Part shown: positions 45,357 through 55,249 of the stretch, in pieces | Layout of the letters: each line of letters starts with the position of its first letter | Position numbering within the stretch: position 1 is the first letter of the stretch | NCBI GenBank assembly: GCA_964035015.1 | Contig: OZ036004.1 | Coordinates: forward strand, 15,937,030 to 16,001,029 | Length of the DNA: 64,000 bases | Reading direction: 5' to 3' | From: Corallium rubrum | Taxonomy: Eukaryota; Cnidaria; Anthozoa; Scleralcyonacea; Coralliidae | The notes under the pieces: generated by a model | What the model saw: the letters and a program-made list of their open reading frames with translations, nothing else | Databases searched by the model: none | What the model was told of the DNA's origin: nothing | Position numbers and translations under genes: made by a program

Positions 45357-46717
45357 GTAAACTTTATTCGAAATATGTTACATAACTAGAAGTAATCACT
45401 GATTATCTAAATGCGTTCGAACCATGTTTGTCACGCAAGAAATAAATAAATAGAGAGTTGTCTATAAACACAAAATAAAAGGTTTAGCTTTTAACAACGC
45501 ATTCACCATTGTGAATGGCAGCCAAATTTTATACCAACATGAAGTCGACGTGCGAAGAAAGAACGGAAGAAAGATGAAAACACACTTTGGCGTTTTGCGC
45601 ATGCCTGAAATCATGCATAATTTATGCAAAGGTGAAGAAACCAAAAAATCCCGATTTATTTTGTCTGTGATGCACAGATCACCCATGAAATGCAAGATGA
45701 GTATTGATCGTACCGAAAAAGATGCCGACTTGTCGATTGAACCACAATCCTTTACGTGCAGTAAATATTGAAGATCAGAATGGTTTTAAATCGCTCAACT
45801 TTGGTAGGAATGAAGTTCTTGCTTACTTAATCCATCTTAGCATGATAAACAATGTTTCGTTGTTATTTGGGATGATTTGAGGTCGCAAAGCATTGTGGTT
45901 AAATGTAACGTCACCCTTATAAGAGATCATAAATAAAACTAGAGGGGGCATTGGGGCCAAAATCGGGTAAGCATTTGAAGGCTGCCATCTTGGATCAGTT
46001 TTTTGGGTTGTTGTTGGGGAGTTTGTTTTGTTGTTGTTGTTTTGGTTTTTTTGGGGGGGGGGGGGGGGGTTGCAATTAATCCTGGATGTACAACTACTCA
46101 GTCCCAGACCTTTCCTACTATCCGAGTAGCTCTTGGATAGCAGGAAATGTCTGGTCGTTAATATTGTTTTCAATATTTCCAGTAAAGACCTACCTAATAT
46201 GAACGAGTTTTCTGATTCGCTATAAGTAACCAATCACATTGTCGATTATCAATTCGTTCCCATGCTCCTTACTGATTAGGGTTAGGGGAACACCGGTGCC
46301 AAACGTTTGAGCATGCGTGAATTCGCTAAAATAAATATCAAGAGATCGAAGCCGTGAGAGAAGTCGGGTAGAGAAAATTACGAAGGGGTAATTTCTGAAT
46401 ATGTTACAATGTTGACAAAGAAAAGCCATGTACAAATTACCTACGTTATCTTTGTGGTAGTATGCTTATAATTTTAACTTTTGTGTCGGACTCTCGGACC
46501 ATGGAAGTTCTACAGACATTCTCCAGCTCAATAAAGAAGCGCTGAAAACACAAAGAAGCGAGGTGTATAGTTCTCCTTAGAGTGTCTCAATTTATCAACC
46601 TTTTCGAAGTGTTATAACTCGATAAAGTCTAATAGACCTTCATATTAGAAGCCTTCTGACTGACAGATTTTGACGGTTTTCCAATGTCCCAGTCTGGACC
46701 GTCTGGTAGTTCGTTAA
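45357..46717. other. Stretch without an identified gene
   Basis: An 86-aa basic frame (45511-45771, MNGSQILYQHEVDVRRKNGR...) has no recognisable domain and could be chance. T and G homopolymers abut at 46045-46069. No repeat that I can name. Confidence 0.35.
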
Positions 46718-46813
46718 AAAAGTAGTGTGCTGCGTAGGCAGTGTAGAAACAACAATCGAAATATAGTAAGGTTATATATACTGCCGAAACATGCAGAGAA
46801 CGTAGGAGTCTAA
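46718..46813 (+). repeat. Second copy of the GTGCTGCGTAGGCAGTG dispersed repeat
   Basis: Matches 9173-9262 with small indels, but is cut short just before the hammerhead-like part. Confidence 0.65.
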
Positions 46814-46825
46814 CGGTTAGCGACC

Positions 46826-47478
46826 TTAAGATGCTACGACGGCAACCTCAACGACGGCGTCCTCCAAATAAAGGAATTCTACGGTGTGTATCAAAAAAAT
46901 TCGAACCCTAGCTTAGAAAATGAATTAGCATTCTTTTCAAACAACTTATTGTGGTAGTAATTTGAAAGCCCTAAACACTTCTGAGCCACGGATGCGTAAA
47001 AAAACACGGGCTTATACACCTGGGAAATTAATATAACTTGAAGTGTATGCATGGTGAAAGTATTTAAAAGCCTTTTCTCTTCCTGTATTTTAACTTATGT
47101 GCTGATTAATTTATAACTCAGCGCTTTTAGGGCTTTCAACCTTTTCTAAGGGTTCGAATTTTTTTGATACACACTGTTGTTGTGAAACAAAGAGAATAAA
47201 TAATTTGTAATCCCAAGAGTAATCTCAACACCGTCCTCGTTCTTCAGTTGTACAACGCCACTTTATAGAGCATTTTCACGTCTTCAGGACGACGTCAACT
47301 CACCAAAAGATGAGATCTGTCCATTGACATTGACCTCAATACTATTTTATAGCAATAGTGGAACGTTTTAAAAGTCATTAAACTAACTTCAAATATCAAA
47401 TATAATAGTTCATTTAACCGTGACTTTTTTCAATTATAGAATTTATGTTGCTTTTTAAGCGTCGTCGTAGCATCTTAA
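46826..47478. mobile_element. MITE with TTAAGATGCTACGACG ends
   Basis: TTAAGATGCTACGACGG (46826) is mirrored by CGTCGTAGCATCTTAA (47463-47478), bounded by TTAA at both ends. It contains the nested element at 46882-47176 and shares its right TTAA with the next element. Confidence 0.7.
46882..47176. mobile_element. Nested mariner-like MITE, CRGTGTGTATCAAAAAAATT ends
   Basis: CGGTGTGTATCAAAAAAATT then CGAACCCT at the left is mirrored by AGGGTTCG and AATTTTTTTGATACACACTG at the right. The left flank is TA and the right flank TT, so a TA duplication is possible but degraded. Confidence 0.65.
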
Positions 47479-47658
47479 GGTGGGTTTCCATTCAGTGCAT
47501 TTTATCGCGCGATCGACTTTTTGCGATCGCTTTCTTTTGAATTGTGGGTTGTCAAGCGGAACGCATTTCATTAGCTTTGGTTGAATACACACATTTCAAA
47601 ATAAAGCGATCGAGAAAAGTCGATCGCGCGACAAAATGCACTGAATGGAAATCCACCT
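47479..47658. mobile_element. TTAA-flanked MITE, GGTGGRTTTCCATTCAGTGC family, copy 1
   Basis: GGTGGGTTTCCATTCAGTGC to GCACTGAATGGAAATCCACC, with internal TCGCGCGATCGAC palindromes. TTAA occurs on both sides. Confidence 0.8.
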
Positions 47659-47662
47659 TTAA

Positions 47663-48016
47663 GGCCGATTTCCATTCAGTGCTTTTTGTCGCGCGATCGA
47701 CGTTTTGTGATCGCTTTCTTTTGAATTGTGGGCTCTCGACTGGATCCGTTCCACCCGAGGGCTTTAAGGTGGATTTCCATTCAGTGCATTTTGTCGCGCG
47801 ATCGACTTTTCTCGATCGCTTTCTTTTAAAATGTGTGTATTCAACCAAAGCTAATGAAATGCGTTCCGCTTGACAACCCACAATTCAAAAGAAAGCGATC
47901 GCAAAAAGTCGATCGCGCGATAAAATGCACTGAATGGAAATCCACCTTAATGAGACAAAGAAAGCGATCGCAAAAAGTCGCTCGCTCGACAAAAAAAGCT
48001 GAATGGAAATCCGCCT
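47663..48016. mobile_element. Same MITE family, diverged copy split by a nested copy
   Basis: The left half (GATTTCCATTCAGTGCTTTT, 47668) and right half (AAAAGCTGAATGGAAATCCG, ending 48013) belong together once 47764-47950 is set aside. Bounded by TTAA at 47659 and 48017. Confidence 0.75.
47768..47946. mobile_element. Same MITE family, nested copy in opposite orientation to copy 1
   Basis: 179 bp, nearly identical to the reverse complement of 47479-47658, flanked by TTAA (47764-47767 and 47947-47950). Confidence 0.85.
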
Positions 48017-48267
48017 TTAAGGTCCCTACTATACAGTAGTGACGACGGCATAGACGGGCAAATTAGTGGAGATGGAAAACTCGTCGTCGTTTACCGGATT
48101 TTAAAACACCTGACGACTGATCATGACGAGTTTCTTCAGTCTTAGGCATGTTTTCGAATTCCAATATAATTCGTCTGAATCATTGCAAAATAATGTACAG
48201 TTTTAAAAACCTGTGTATGTGACGTCACAGAATAGCAATTATTTCATCACTTTCCTGCATTTTCCTG

Positions 48268-48569
48268 CCCTGCGAGTCAGAGCCCCTTTCCGACCTACGC
48301 AGGCTTCGGGGGAAAGTGAGTTCTGCCAACAAACTCGACATTTCTTTTTGAACATGCGTGAACGGTTGCTAAGATACTATTTGGGACCCAGGCTCTAACG
48401 CGTCACTTCCTAATTTTGCTGCTTACCCGTGTTCGTAAACTAGAACTTGTTTGACCAGTTTAAAACCTGACTGACTCGCCCCAAACTTGGGGCGAAGATC
48501 GAGTTTGTTGGCAGAGCCCACTTTCCCCCGAAGCTTGCGTAGGTCGGAAAGGGGCTCTGACTCGCAGGG
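48268..48569. mobile_element. Foldback element, 70-bp arms
   Basis: CCCTGCGAGTCAGAGCCCCT and TTCCGACCTACGCAGGCTTC are mirrored at 48500-48569. The interior (about 160 bp) is non-coding. Confidence 0.8.
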
Positions 48570-48800
48570 TAGCATTTTCCTGGCAAGCGTCGGCTTCACC
48601 CCCTGGCCAAAGATAGCTAATAAACAATAATATTTCCAAGCTACGCGCTCATTGTTTAAATACAGCATGTATGTTGTTAGAAATATATTTCGTTCATAAA
48701 CTTTAATTGATCAGTTATTGATATGCGATTAGTTCAAGTTTCTGCATCATCGGGTTGAGAGATTTCTTCCCGGCTTTTCCCCGTGTATACCAAGCCACAC

Positions 48801-51132
48801 CCGTACGAAAACGAAAGATCTTACAAGGTCTTTAAATAGACTATGATAGGTCTTGGAGACCTTTCCTAGACCTTTTCTAGACAATTATAAGATTTCAATA
48901 GTCTGTCAAATATCTTGCAAGACCTTTGTGCCGCGATTGTCCGGAAAAGTCTTGAGAAAAAGTCTTGAAAAGTCTTAAATAGATCTACTAAATAGATTAG
49001 GCAAAGTATTTTGCCTTAAAGGTCTAGTCATATGCGGCAAGGTCTAGCAAGTAGCAAGTAACGTCATTTAGGTAAAATCAGAATTAGTTTGAGTCCGCTG
49101 TATAGCACGCAAAGTTTGTGCTGTGACACAAATTTATCTGTCTAAGGTTCGCTGCAAAATTTATGGAAGATTCTTATTTTACACATGCAGTTCGTCAATA
49201 CTATAGCTTTCACTATGGGCTCGGGCTAGATTCAAACCGTAATATTTGTCGTAGGTTAAACTAAAGAATGAGCCATTTAGTCCAAATACTAAAGTGATGA
49301 GACGTTTTGAAATATTTTTTACAGTTGTCTGATTGCATGAGCGCATGCATGTACTTTTACTTCGAATTCTTTTAATACAACAATACCGCGGCCTAACCTT
49401 GGCAGGAAATAGAAAAAATACTTTGTTCTGATGCCGAAGAGATAACTTGCAAACATGATTATTATCATTGAACACTGTATAAGGACGTTATAGGCAGTAA
49501 CTTGTGGCAGTTCTCGTATGCTAACCCAATCTAATACCTATAAATCTTAAGCCTAAATAAAATATACTACTCATTGACGACTATTAAACTTTTCCTAGCC
49601 TGCGCTGCAAATCTCGTCAAAGACGCTTGCGGCTAATGAGTAATTCTATCTTGGTCAAGTGTCAACTGATAAACCATTTTGGCGCCTGCACTTAAACATT
49701 TGAATACTGTGCGTAACGCCGTTGATACGGAAACAGGATTCCTTGGTCCTCTTGAGTGGAGATTCAATGATTGAACATGTTTAAGAAAGAAGAAAAAATG
49801 CGCTGGTACTTGCATTTAAAGCTATAGCTCTTAGCTGCTCTCAGTTTGCTGACATGGCATTTACAAAGAAGCACAATAAGCTAGCAACGGCTGGATAATC
49901 GGTACCATGAGAGGTAAGGTTTCTCCTGTATGTAATCGCGTTACAGTGCTGCTTATAATCTGTATTACTGGCTTTTTTCGTAGTCCTATACATTACCATT
50001 TTGTGTAAATTCTTCTAATTGGCATCGTGTGTAGGCCTATTTATGTTAAACTGAATCGAATCCACCAGATGACCAGATCGGGGTTAATAGTTTTTTCTAT
50101 ACTTGCTTTTTAAATATCCAACATATATTTTATTAGTACGAAAGAACATTTTGTAGTTGTTATCCCAGAATCACTGTTGAGCGGCTTGAGCCTTATCAAA
50201 CGAGAACGCAAGTCATCACAAGTTGGCAGTCACGCTATCTCAGCCAGCCCCTCTGAATAATTTCCCAAAATATTATGAATCATGACAAAGTTAAAACTTG
50301 TTTAAAACACTCATGAAACCTTTATTTTGTTAATTTAGGTGTTCGAACGACCGCCACAGAAATTTGTGACTGCCAACTTGCGATGACTTGCGTTCTCGTT
50401 TGATTATAAAAGGGGTGTTACATGAGGCCAGCCAGAACTCAGGACGGACAGCTAGAGTTTTCCATTTTGGTTTTTGTTTACATGAGGTCGGCCTTGAAAT
50501 TATATAGACTTGGTTCCTCTGGTGCTTCAAGATTCATGTCAATTGTCTTCCAGCTTGTGAGTTGTGACCGCCAGAGAAGAATTATTTCATGTGGATTTGA
50601 CACTAATCTCATTTACACAACGCGGCGTGAACTGAAACTGAATCTCAGGCCGGACTCATGAAAACGATCAACAGTAAAAACACTACAACCGACCAAAAGT
50701 CAAACACCATATAGATCAGTGCAAACACCCCCTAAGTCCCTAACTACATGTATCCGCGGTCACAGTGGTTCTAGTGTAATCATTGATATTCAGTTGCGTA
50801 TATGTTTCACGACTTCGCGTGTTCTGTAATGATTTAATAGGATATACTTATTTAAATAAAAGTAAAATACTTTTGATGAATTATTTATTCCATTTCAAGA
50901 CCTTTCGAAGTCTCTCTAGACCTTTCTAGACCTTTCTAGACCTTTCTAGACCTTTCAAGACCTTTTTGTTCTAGCAGCGAAATGTCTTGAAAAGGTCTTT
51001 CGACCTGTCAAATTAGGATCACGGGCAAGACATTTGGAAGACATTTACTTTAGGCGATCTCTAGATCTTTCCCAGACAATTTTCTAGACGTTTTCAAGAC
51101 TTTTTCAAGGTCTTTAAAAGGTCTTACATTTT
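48801..51132. mobile_element. 2.3 kb insertion bounded by AGACCTTT-rich inverted regions
   Basis: It interrupts the GIY-YIG part of the Penelope-like element between PCE and CGLVY. The left 230 bp (48813-49045) carry GGTCTTGAAAAG/AAGTCTTGA words; the right 235 bp (50895-51128) carry the opposite orientation, including four tandem CTTTCTAGAC decamers (about 50922-50962). A possible 2-bp CA duplication marks the site. The middle has no transposase but does hold the hairpin at 50196-50403. Confidence 0.55.
50196..50403. repeat. Inverted repeat, 38-bp arms
   Basis: TCAAACGAGAACGCAAGTCA...GGCAGTCAC (50196-50233) is mirrored at 50366-50403 with one mismatch (A/G). Confidence 0.85.
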
Positions 51133-51670
51133 CCATTCACACGGAATGCGATACACTCCAGGCTTAGATAAGCTATCCACCTCATCTTTATGTGTGAAAA
51201 GTACCTTGAACAATTTGTGTTGACTACTGTGAAATACCTTCATAGCAGCACGATTTAAAATCCTCTCGATCTTGTGGGATGCTGGTCCGATGTACGGAAG
51301 AGAAACTGAAGGTGGTTCTTGCTGGGACTGAGTATTCAGCTCCGGATGTACCGAAGGTGCTATAGAAGCCTGAATCATCTTCTCAGGAAAACCGTTGTAA
51401 TGTTGGTTAAAACCAACTTAAGGTGATCTGATTCATCCTGAAGATGTTCTTCGTCACAAATTATTCGCGCTCGATGAACGAGAGTTTTGCACAGTTTTGA
51501 TATACTTGGATGGTGGACGGAAGTGTAGTTAAGGGATCTGTCAGTGTGTGTTAATTGACCTTTTCGACACTAGAAACACGTGTAGTGACACGTGACCAAA
51601 AATGTAAACAAACAACCCAAAGTTCGTACAAGCTTAAAGTTCGAACAAACAGTTCTAATAAGAGTACAAC

Positions 51671-52275
51671 ATGGTTGCCACTAAAAGGTGCGCTTGGGGT
51701 ACGTGTAAAAACGATTCGTGTTATCCAGGGCGTATGGTGAACAATTGTAACGCCGATTTGATTTCGTTTATCACTTTCCTGGTTCAAAGAGGCGCGGAGA
51801 GAAGCGCAAGCGATGGATTGATGCGTGTCGGCGCGGCGATTCTTTCGTTTGTTCGAAAGATAGTTTCATCTGCAGTCTGCATTTTGTTGGCGAAAATGGA
51901 CCCACAGTTGAACATCCCGACCCCATACCAGCGACAGCAAGTAAAGAATTGGTAAGTTTAGTCATCATTGTGATATTTCAGAGGACAAAATTTGCGCGTT
52001 TACAAAATGTACCCTTTCATGATCAGTGTTCGTGATTTGTACCGACACAATGGTCACTAATACTAAGAGGCCTCATCAATAAATATTAAATGACAGACAG
52101 AGAAATCTGCAGCAAACGCTTTACTTTTACTTTCGTATCCACTGAGCGGAGCTGGCAAGAGCGAAAAAGAAGTGTCCGTGATACATATCCTTTCTTCGTT
52201 TATCGAAAATGCTGGTAGAAAGCAACCGTGCAAGACGATTATTTTTAGCAAAAACCAAGATAGTCAAGATGAAAG
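51671..52275 (+). pseudogene. THAP gene copy, left arm, disrupted
   Basis: The start MVATKRCAWGTCKNDS is intact. A one-base deletion near 51770 (TATCAC where the other copy has TATCCAC) shifts the frame, ending the open frame at 51955. The second zinc-ligand region is still encoded in the shifted frame as ICSLHF, keeping the Cys that the right copy has lost. Exon-2-like sequence (SAANALLLLSYPLSGAGKS) is at about 52090-52160, followed by an insertion of about 35 bp not seen in the right copy. Confidence 0.75.
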
Positions 52276-52432
52276 ATTACTCACCAAAAATGATTCCAAT
52301 TCTGATACAGTCTTATTTAATACATATGTAATGTTGAACTTTTCAGACCTCCCTCGAGCTTTATGATGACTGTATGCTACAGTACAGAGAGTCAGAGACA
52401 ATCTTTAGGGAGATAGTTTATAACTCATTCCT

Positions 52433-52517
52433 GTCCAAGGGCTTTCCCAGAGGTGAATAAAATCGTCTGGCGTTAGCCAGAATAATATACCAAAAACCAA
52501 TTCGGACAGGAAAGAGT
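52433..52517 (+). mobile_element. Miniature GTCTGG-core element, copy B
   Basis: ACTCATTCCTGTCC and GGACAGGAAAGAGT form the inverted ends. The core AAAATCGTCTGGCGTTAG is at 52459-52476. It lies in the spacer of the THAP inverted-repeat element. Confidence 0.75.
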
Positions 52518-53432
52518 AGCTACACGCAGTAATTGTTTCTGGCAAGAGTTGAAGATAAAAATAGAACCTCGAATAGAACAATGCATTATACTGGACTACT
52601 GGTGCGTATATTTTTGTCCACCTATTCTAGACTTGTTTATTTTAATATGCAAAGAAATGAAAGACTCTTAAGACAGTTTTTGACTTAATTAAAGATAAAG
52701 CAAGTCGAGTCCATGCTTGGAAGGGTACAAGAAAAACAAGAGTAGTACCAATTCATAGCAAGTATTTGAAGGTAAAAATATTAAACCTTTCTTATATTAA
52801 ATTGAGAAAAATTACTGATTGTTTTCATGTTACGTAATTATTGTGTATTATTTATTTTGCCTTATGAATATAATTTATTCAATCACAAATATTTGTTGAT
52901 AAAAAACAATTGGTTTGTTCTCTTAATAGCAAAAATACAGCCTAACCAAACTGAAGCCTAGAGAACAATTTATTTTTACATTAATTCGACTCCGAAGAAA
53001 TACAAGTATTGTGATGTTATCAGATATTTTTGGAATATCACCTTAGTACTGGTAGTAGAATCTTCATCACATGGGTGCTATTTCTGATTGAAGAGATAAT
53101 GTTTCTTCTGCCATTCTCAACAATCAATGATCTGGATGGAATTAAAAAGCCAAAGGAACTTGAAAGTATCGAAAACCTCCAAGCCATTATTGATACAGTT
53201 AAAAAAATTAAATGTAAATTGTATTTAAAGTAAATTAGTAGCAGAAATACATAACATTTGCTGGGCCAGGCATACCGATAATTGGATATTACTGTATTAG
53301 TTTAATTGATAATATAAATATTACTCAGGTACAAATATATACCTATAGATGAAACTGATTTCAGTTCTGGTAAATTCCATGTCAAAGAGTCCAACACAAT
53401 TCACTAATATATGCCTTAAATCGTATTATATG

Positions 53433-54032
53433 TTAAAGACTGCGTTTCATCTTGGTTTTCACTAAAAATAATCGTCTCGCACGGTTACTTTGTACCACCA
53501 CTGACATTTCTTCTTCGCTCTTGCCAGCTCCGCTCAGTGGATACGAAAGTAAAAGTAAAGCGTTTGCTGCAGATTTCTCATCAACAAGACGAGGCCTCTT
53601 GACTTAAGTAAGTGACCTTCGTGTCGGCGGTTTACGTTTCCGATTCTTTGTACGTATATCTACAAATCACGAACACTGATCATGAAAGGGTACATTTTGT
53701 AAACGCGCAAATTTTGTCCTCTGAAATATCACAATGATCACTAAACTTACCAATTCTTTACTTGCTGTCGCTGGTATGGGGTCGGGATGTTCAACTGTGG
53801 GTCCATTTTCGCCAACAAAATGCAGACTGTAGATGAAACTATCTTTCGAACAAACGAAAGAATCGCCGCGCCGACACGCATCAATCCATCGCTTGCGCTT
53901 CTCTCCGCGCCGCTTTGAACCAGGAAAGTGGATAAACGAAATTAAATCGGCGTTACAATTGTTCACCATACGCCCTGGATAACGCGAATCGTTTTTACAC
54001 GTACCCCAAGCGCACCTTTTAGTGGCAACCAT
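53433..54032 (-). CDS. THAP-domain protein, right-arm copy, two exons
   Basis: Exon 1 (54032-53751, 94 codons) starts MVATKRCAWGTCKNDS and ends at AATTG|GTAAGT. Exon 2 (53597-53433) starts after TCAAG and adds 54 residues (SAANALLLLSYPLSGAGKS, then a basic tail ending MKRSL); predicted length is 148 aa. THAP domains are C2CH zinc fingers that bind DNA and occur both in host regulators and in transposases. C7, C12, the FPG motif, W49 and the final His (SLHF) are seen, but the third zinc ligand, normally Cys in xxCSxHF, is Tyr (FIYSLHF). Binding is therefore doubtful. It lies in one arm of a mobile inverted repeat, so it is probably the element's gene. The splice sites were chosen by eye. Confidence 0.6.
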
Positions 54033-54260
54033 GTTGTACTCTTATTAGAACTGTTTGTTCGAACTTTAAGCTTGTACGAACTTTGGGTGTTTGTTTACAT
54101 TTTTGGTCACGTGTCACTACACGTGTTTCTAGTGCCGAAAAGGTCAATTGGTTTTCGATACACAGTATGACTTAAAGTCCCATCTGATTTAACGGAAAGC
54201 AAAACGTCCAAGAACGGGATAGATTTGTCTTGATTTTGTAATTCCATAGTGAATTTGATT

Positions 54261-54634
54261 CAGGGGCGTAGGAAGCGGGGGGGCCGGGGGGGCCGCGGCC
54301 CCCCCAATATTTTATAAAGGGGGGCTGGAATAGCTTTCGGCCCCCCCAAAAATAATTGAATTTAAAAAAAATGCATTATAAGTGCGACTTCGATTGCACT
54401 GATCGGCCAATTAATAACAATAATCCATCCTGACTCACAGATAGCATAGACTCACAAATTATAATGAAAGAATTAATGAAAGGGCCTAACGAAAGAGGTA
54501 GAGGAGACTCTGAAAATGCCATTTCCGACGATCTAGAGACTCCAAATTTTCAAAAATTTTCCGCTCGGCGCCAACCATGGTGGCGCCTCGTGGGAGTCGG
54601 CCCCCCTAACTTTATCAAGCTCCCTACGCCCCTG
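54261..54634. mobile_element. Non-autonomous hAT element in the Penelope-like RT, perfect 8-bp target duplication
   Basis: CAGGGGCGTAGG and CCTACGCCCCTG inverted ends. ATTTGATT occurs at 54253-54260 and again at 54635-54642. Internally C/G-rich near the ends (GGGGGGCC and GGCCCCCCC). It splits the PSIKF codons of the Penelope-like RT. Confidence 0.92.
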
Positions 54635-54947
54635 ATTTGATTGAAGGGTGAATGCTAATTAAGGTGCTACCAGATACTTAAACGCTATAAGTAAAAGATA
54701 AAGCTAGCGCTCTGCAAAAGTTTGTAGTTTTCTAAATGAGCAGAAAAAGTTTTAGGTGATCATTGTGAACATATTTTTGAACATGGATCATGTGTTATTT
54801 TTTTGACAAATCTGATTGGCTAATTATGTCCAAAGTTGTCCGAAGTTTTGGATGTGCGAAGTTTTGTGAGAGCCAATCAAATCTCTCAACGCCTTATAAT
54901 CAACGCACTTCGTGCGGAAAGGCCTATTTCTTATCTTGTACTGAGTG

Positions 54948-55249
54948 TAAAAGTGCCTATATGTGATCATGGTTCGGGATTTTACATATTTAGCATATTC
55001 GGAACCTTCTGAGAAGATTTGTAATGTATCTTCCTTTTCTAAAATTTCATCTTTATGGACTTTTTTACTGTTAAAGTTGACGGAGGTGACGTCAAGGATA
55101 GGAGGAATCTGTAAAGTGGTTTCTTAACAGCGAAAAAGTCCATTAAAATGAAATGTTAGGAAGAAAGATATATTTCAAATCTTCTCAGAAGGTTCCAATG
55201 CAAATATCTTAAATATGTCAAATCTCCAACCATGATATAGGCACTTTAA
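54948..55249. mobile_element. Long-hairpin MITE, TTAAAGTGCC family, copy 3
   Basis: TAAAAGTGCCTATATGTGAT and CATGATATAGGCACTTTAAA ends. GGGATTTTACATAT is shared with copy 1; a TGACGTCA-like centre (GGTGACGTCAAG). Confidence 0.75.

Larger units (their letters stand above)
51553..54149. mobile_element. Long-inverted-repeat element carrying a THAP gene in each arm
   Basis: The arms (about 51553-52275 and 53445-54149) are inverted copies beginning AATTGACCTTTTCG, with indels. The spacer of about 1.2 kb is AT-rich and carries a miniature GTCTGG-core element but no visible transposase. The flanks rejoin exactly into a Penelope-like YRKP|THTDR coding sequence, so this is a discrete insertion with a 0-2 bp (TT) duplication. 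Confidence 0.8.
48762..54664 (-). pseudogene. Penelope-like retroelement (RT plus GIY-YIG), split by three insertions
   Basis: Minus-strand pieces in order: 54664-54635 (HLNSIHPSIKF, with indel); 54260-54150 (FTMELQNQDKSIPFLDVLLS and YRKP); 51552-51127 (THTDR, VHRARIICDEEHLQDESDHL, then PYIGPASHKIERILNRAAMK, FTHKDEVDSLSKPGVYRIPC); 48799-48762 (CGLVYTGKSRE). FLDVLL...YRKPTHTDR, the PYI...I.RIL region and a following GIY-YIG start (GVYRIPC...CGLVY) are the diagnostic C-terminal half of Penelope-like reverse transcriptases. Catalytic RT motifs upstream are not present. The gaps are filled by a hAT element (54261-54634), a THAP inverted-repeat element (51553-54149) and a 2.3 kb AGACCTTT-rich element. 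It is not functional. Confidence 0.85.

Noticed and set aside
47544-47881. Two 109-aa frames with identical starts on opposite strands
   Set aside because: Mirror translation of two inverted MITE copies; no coding sense.
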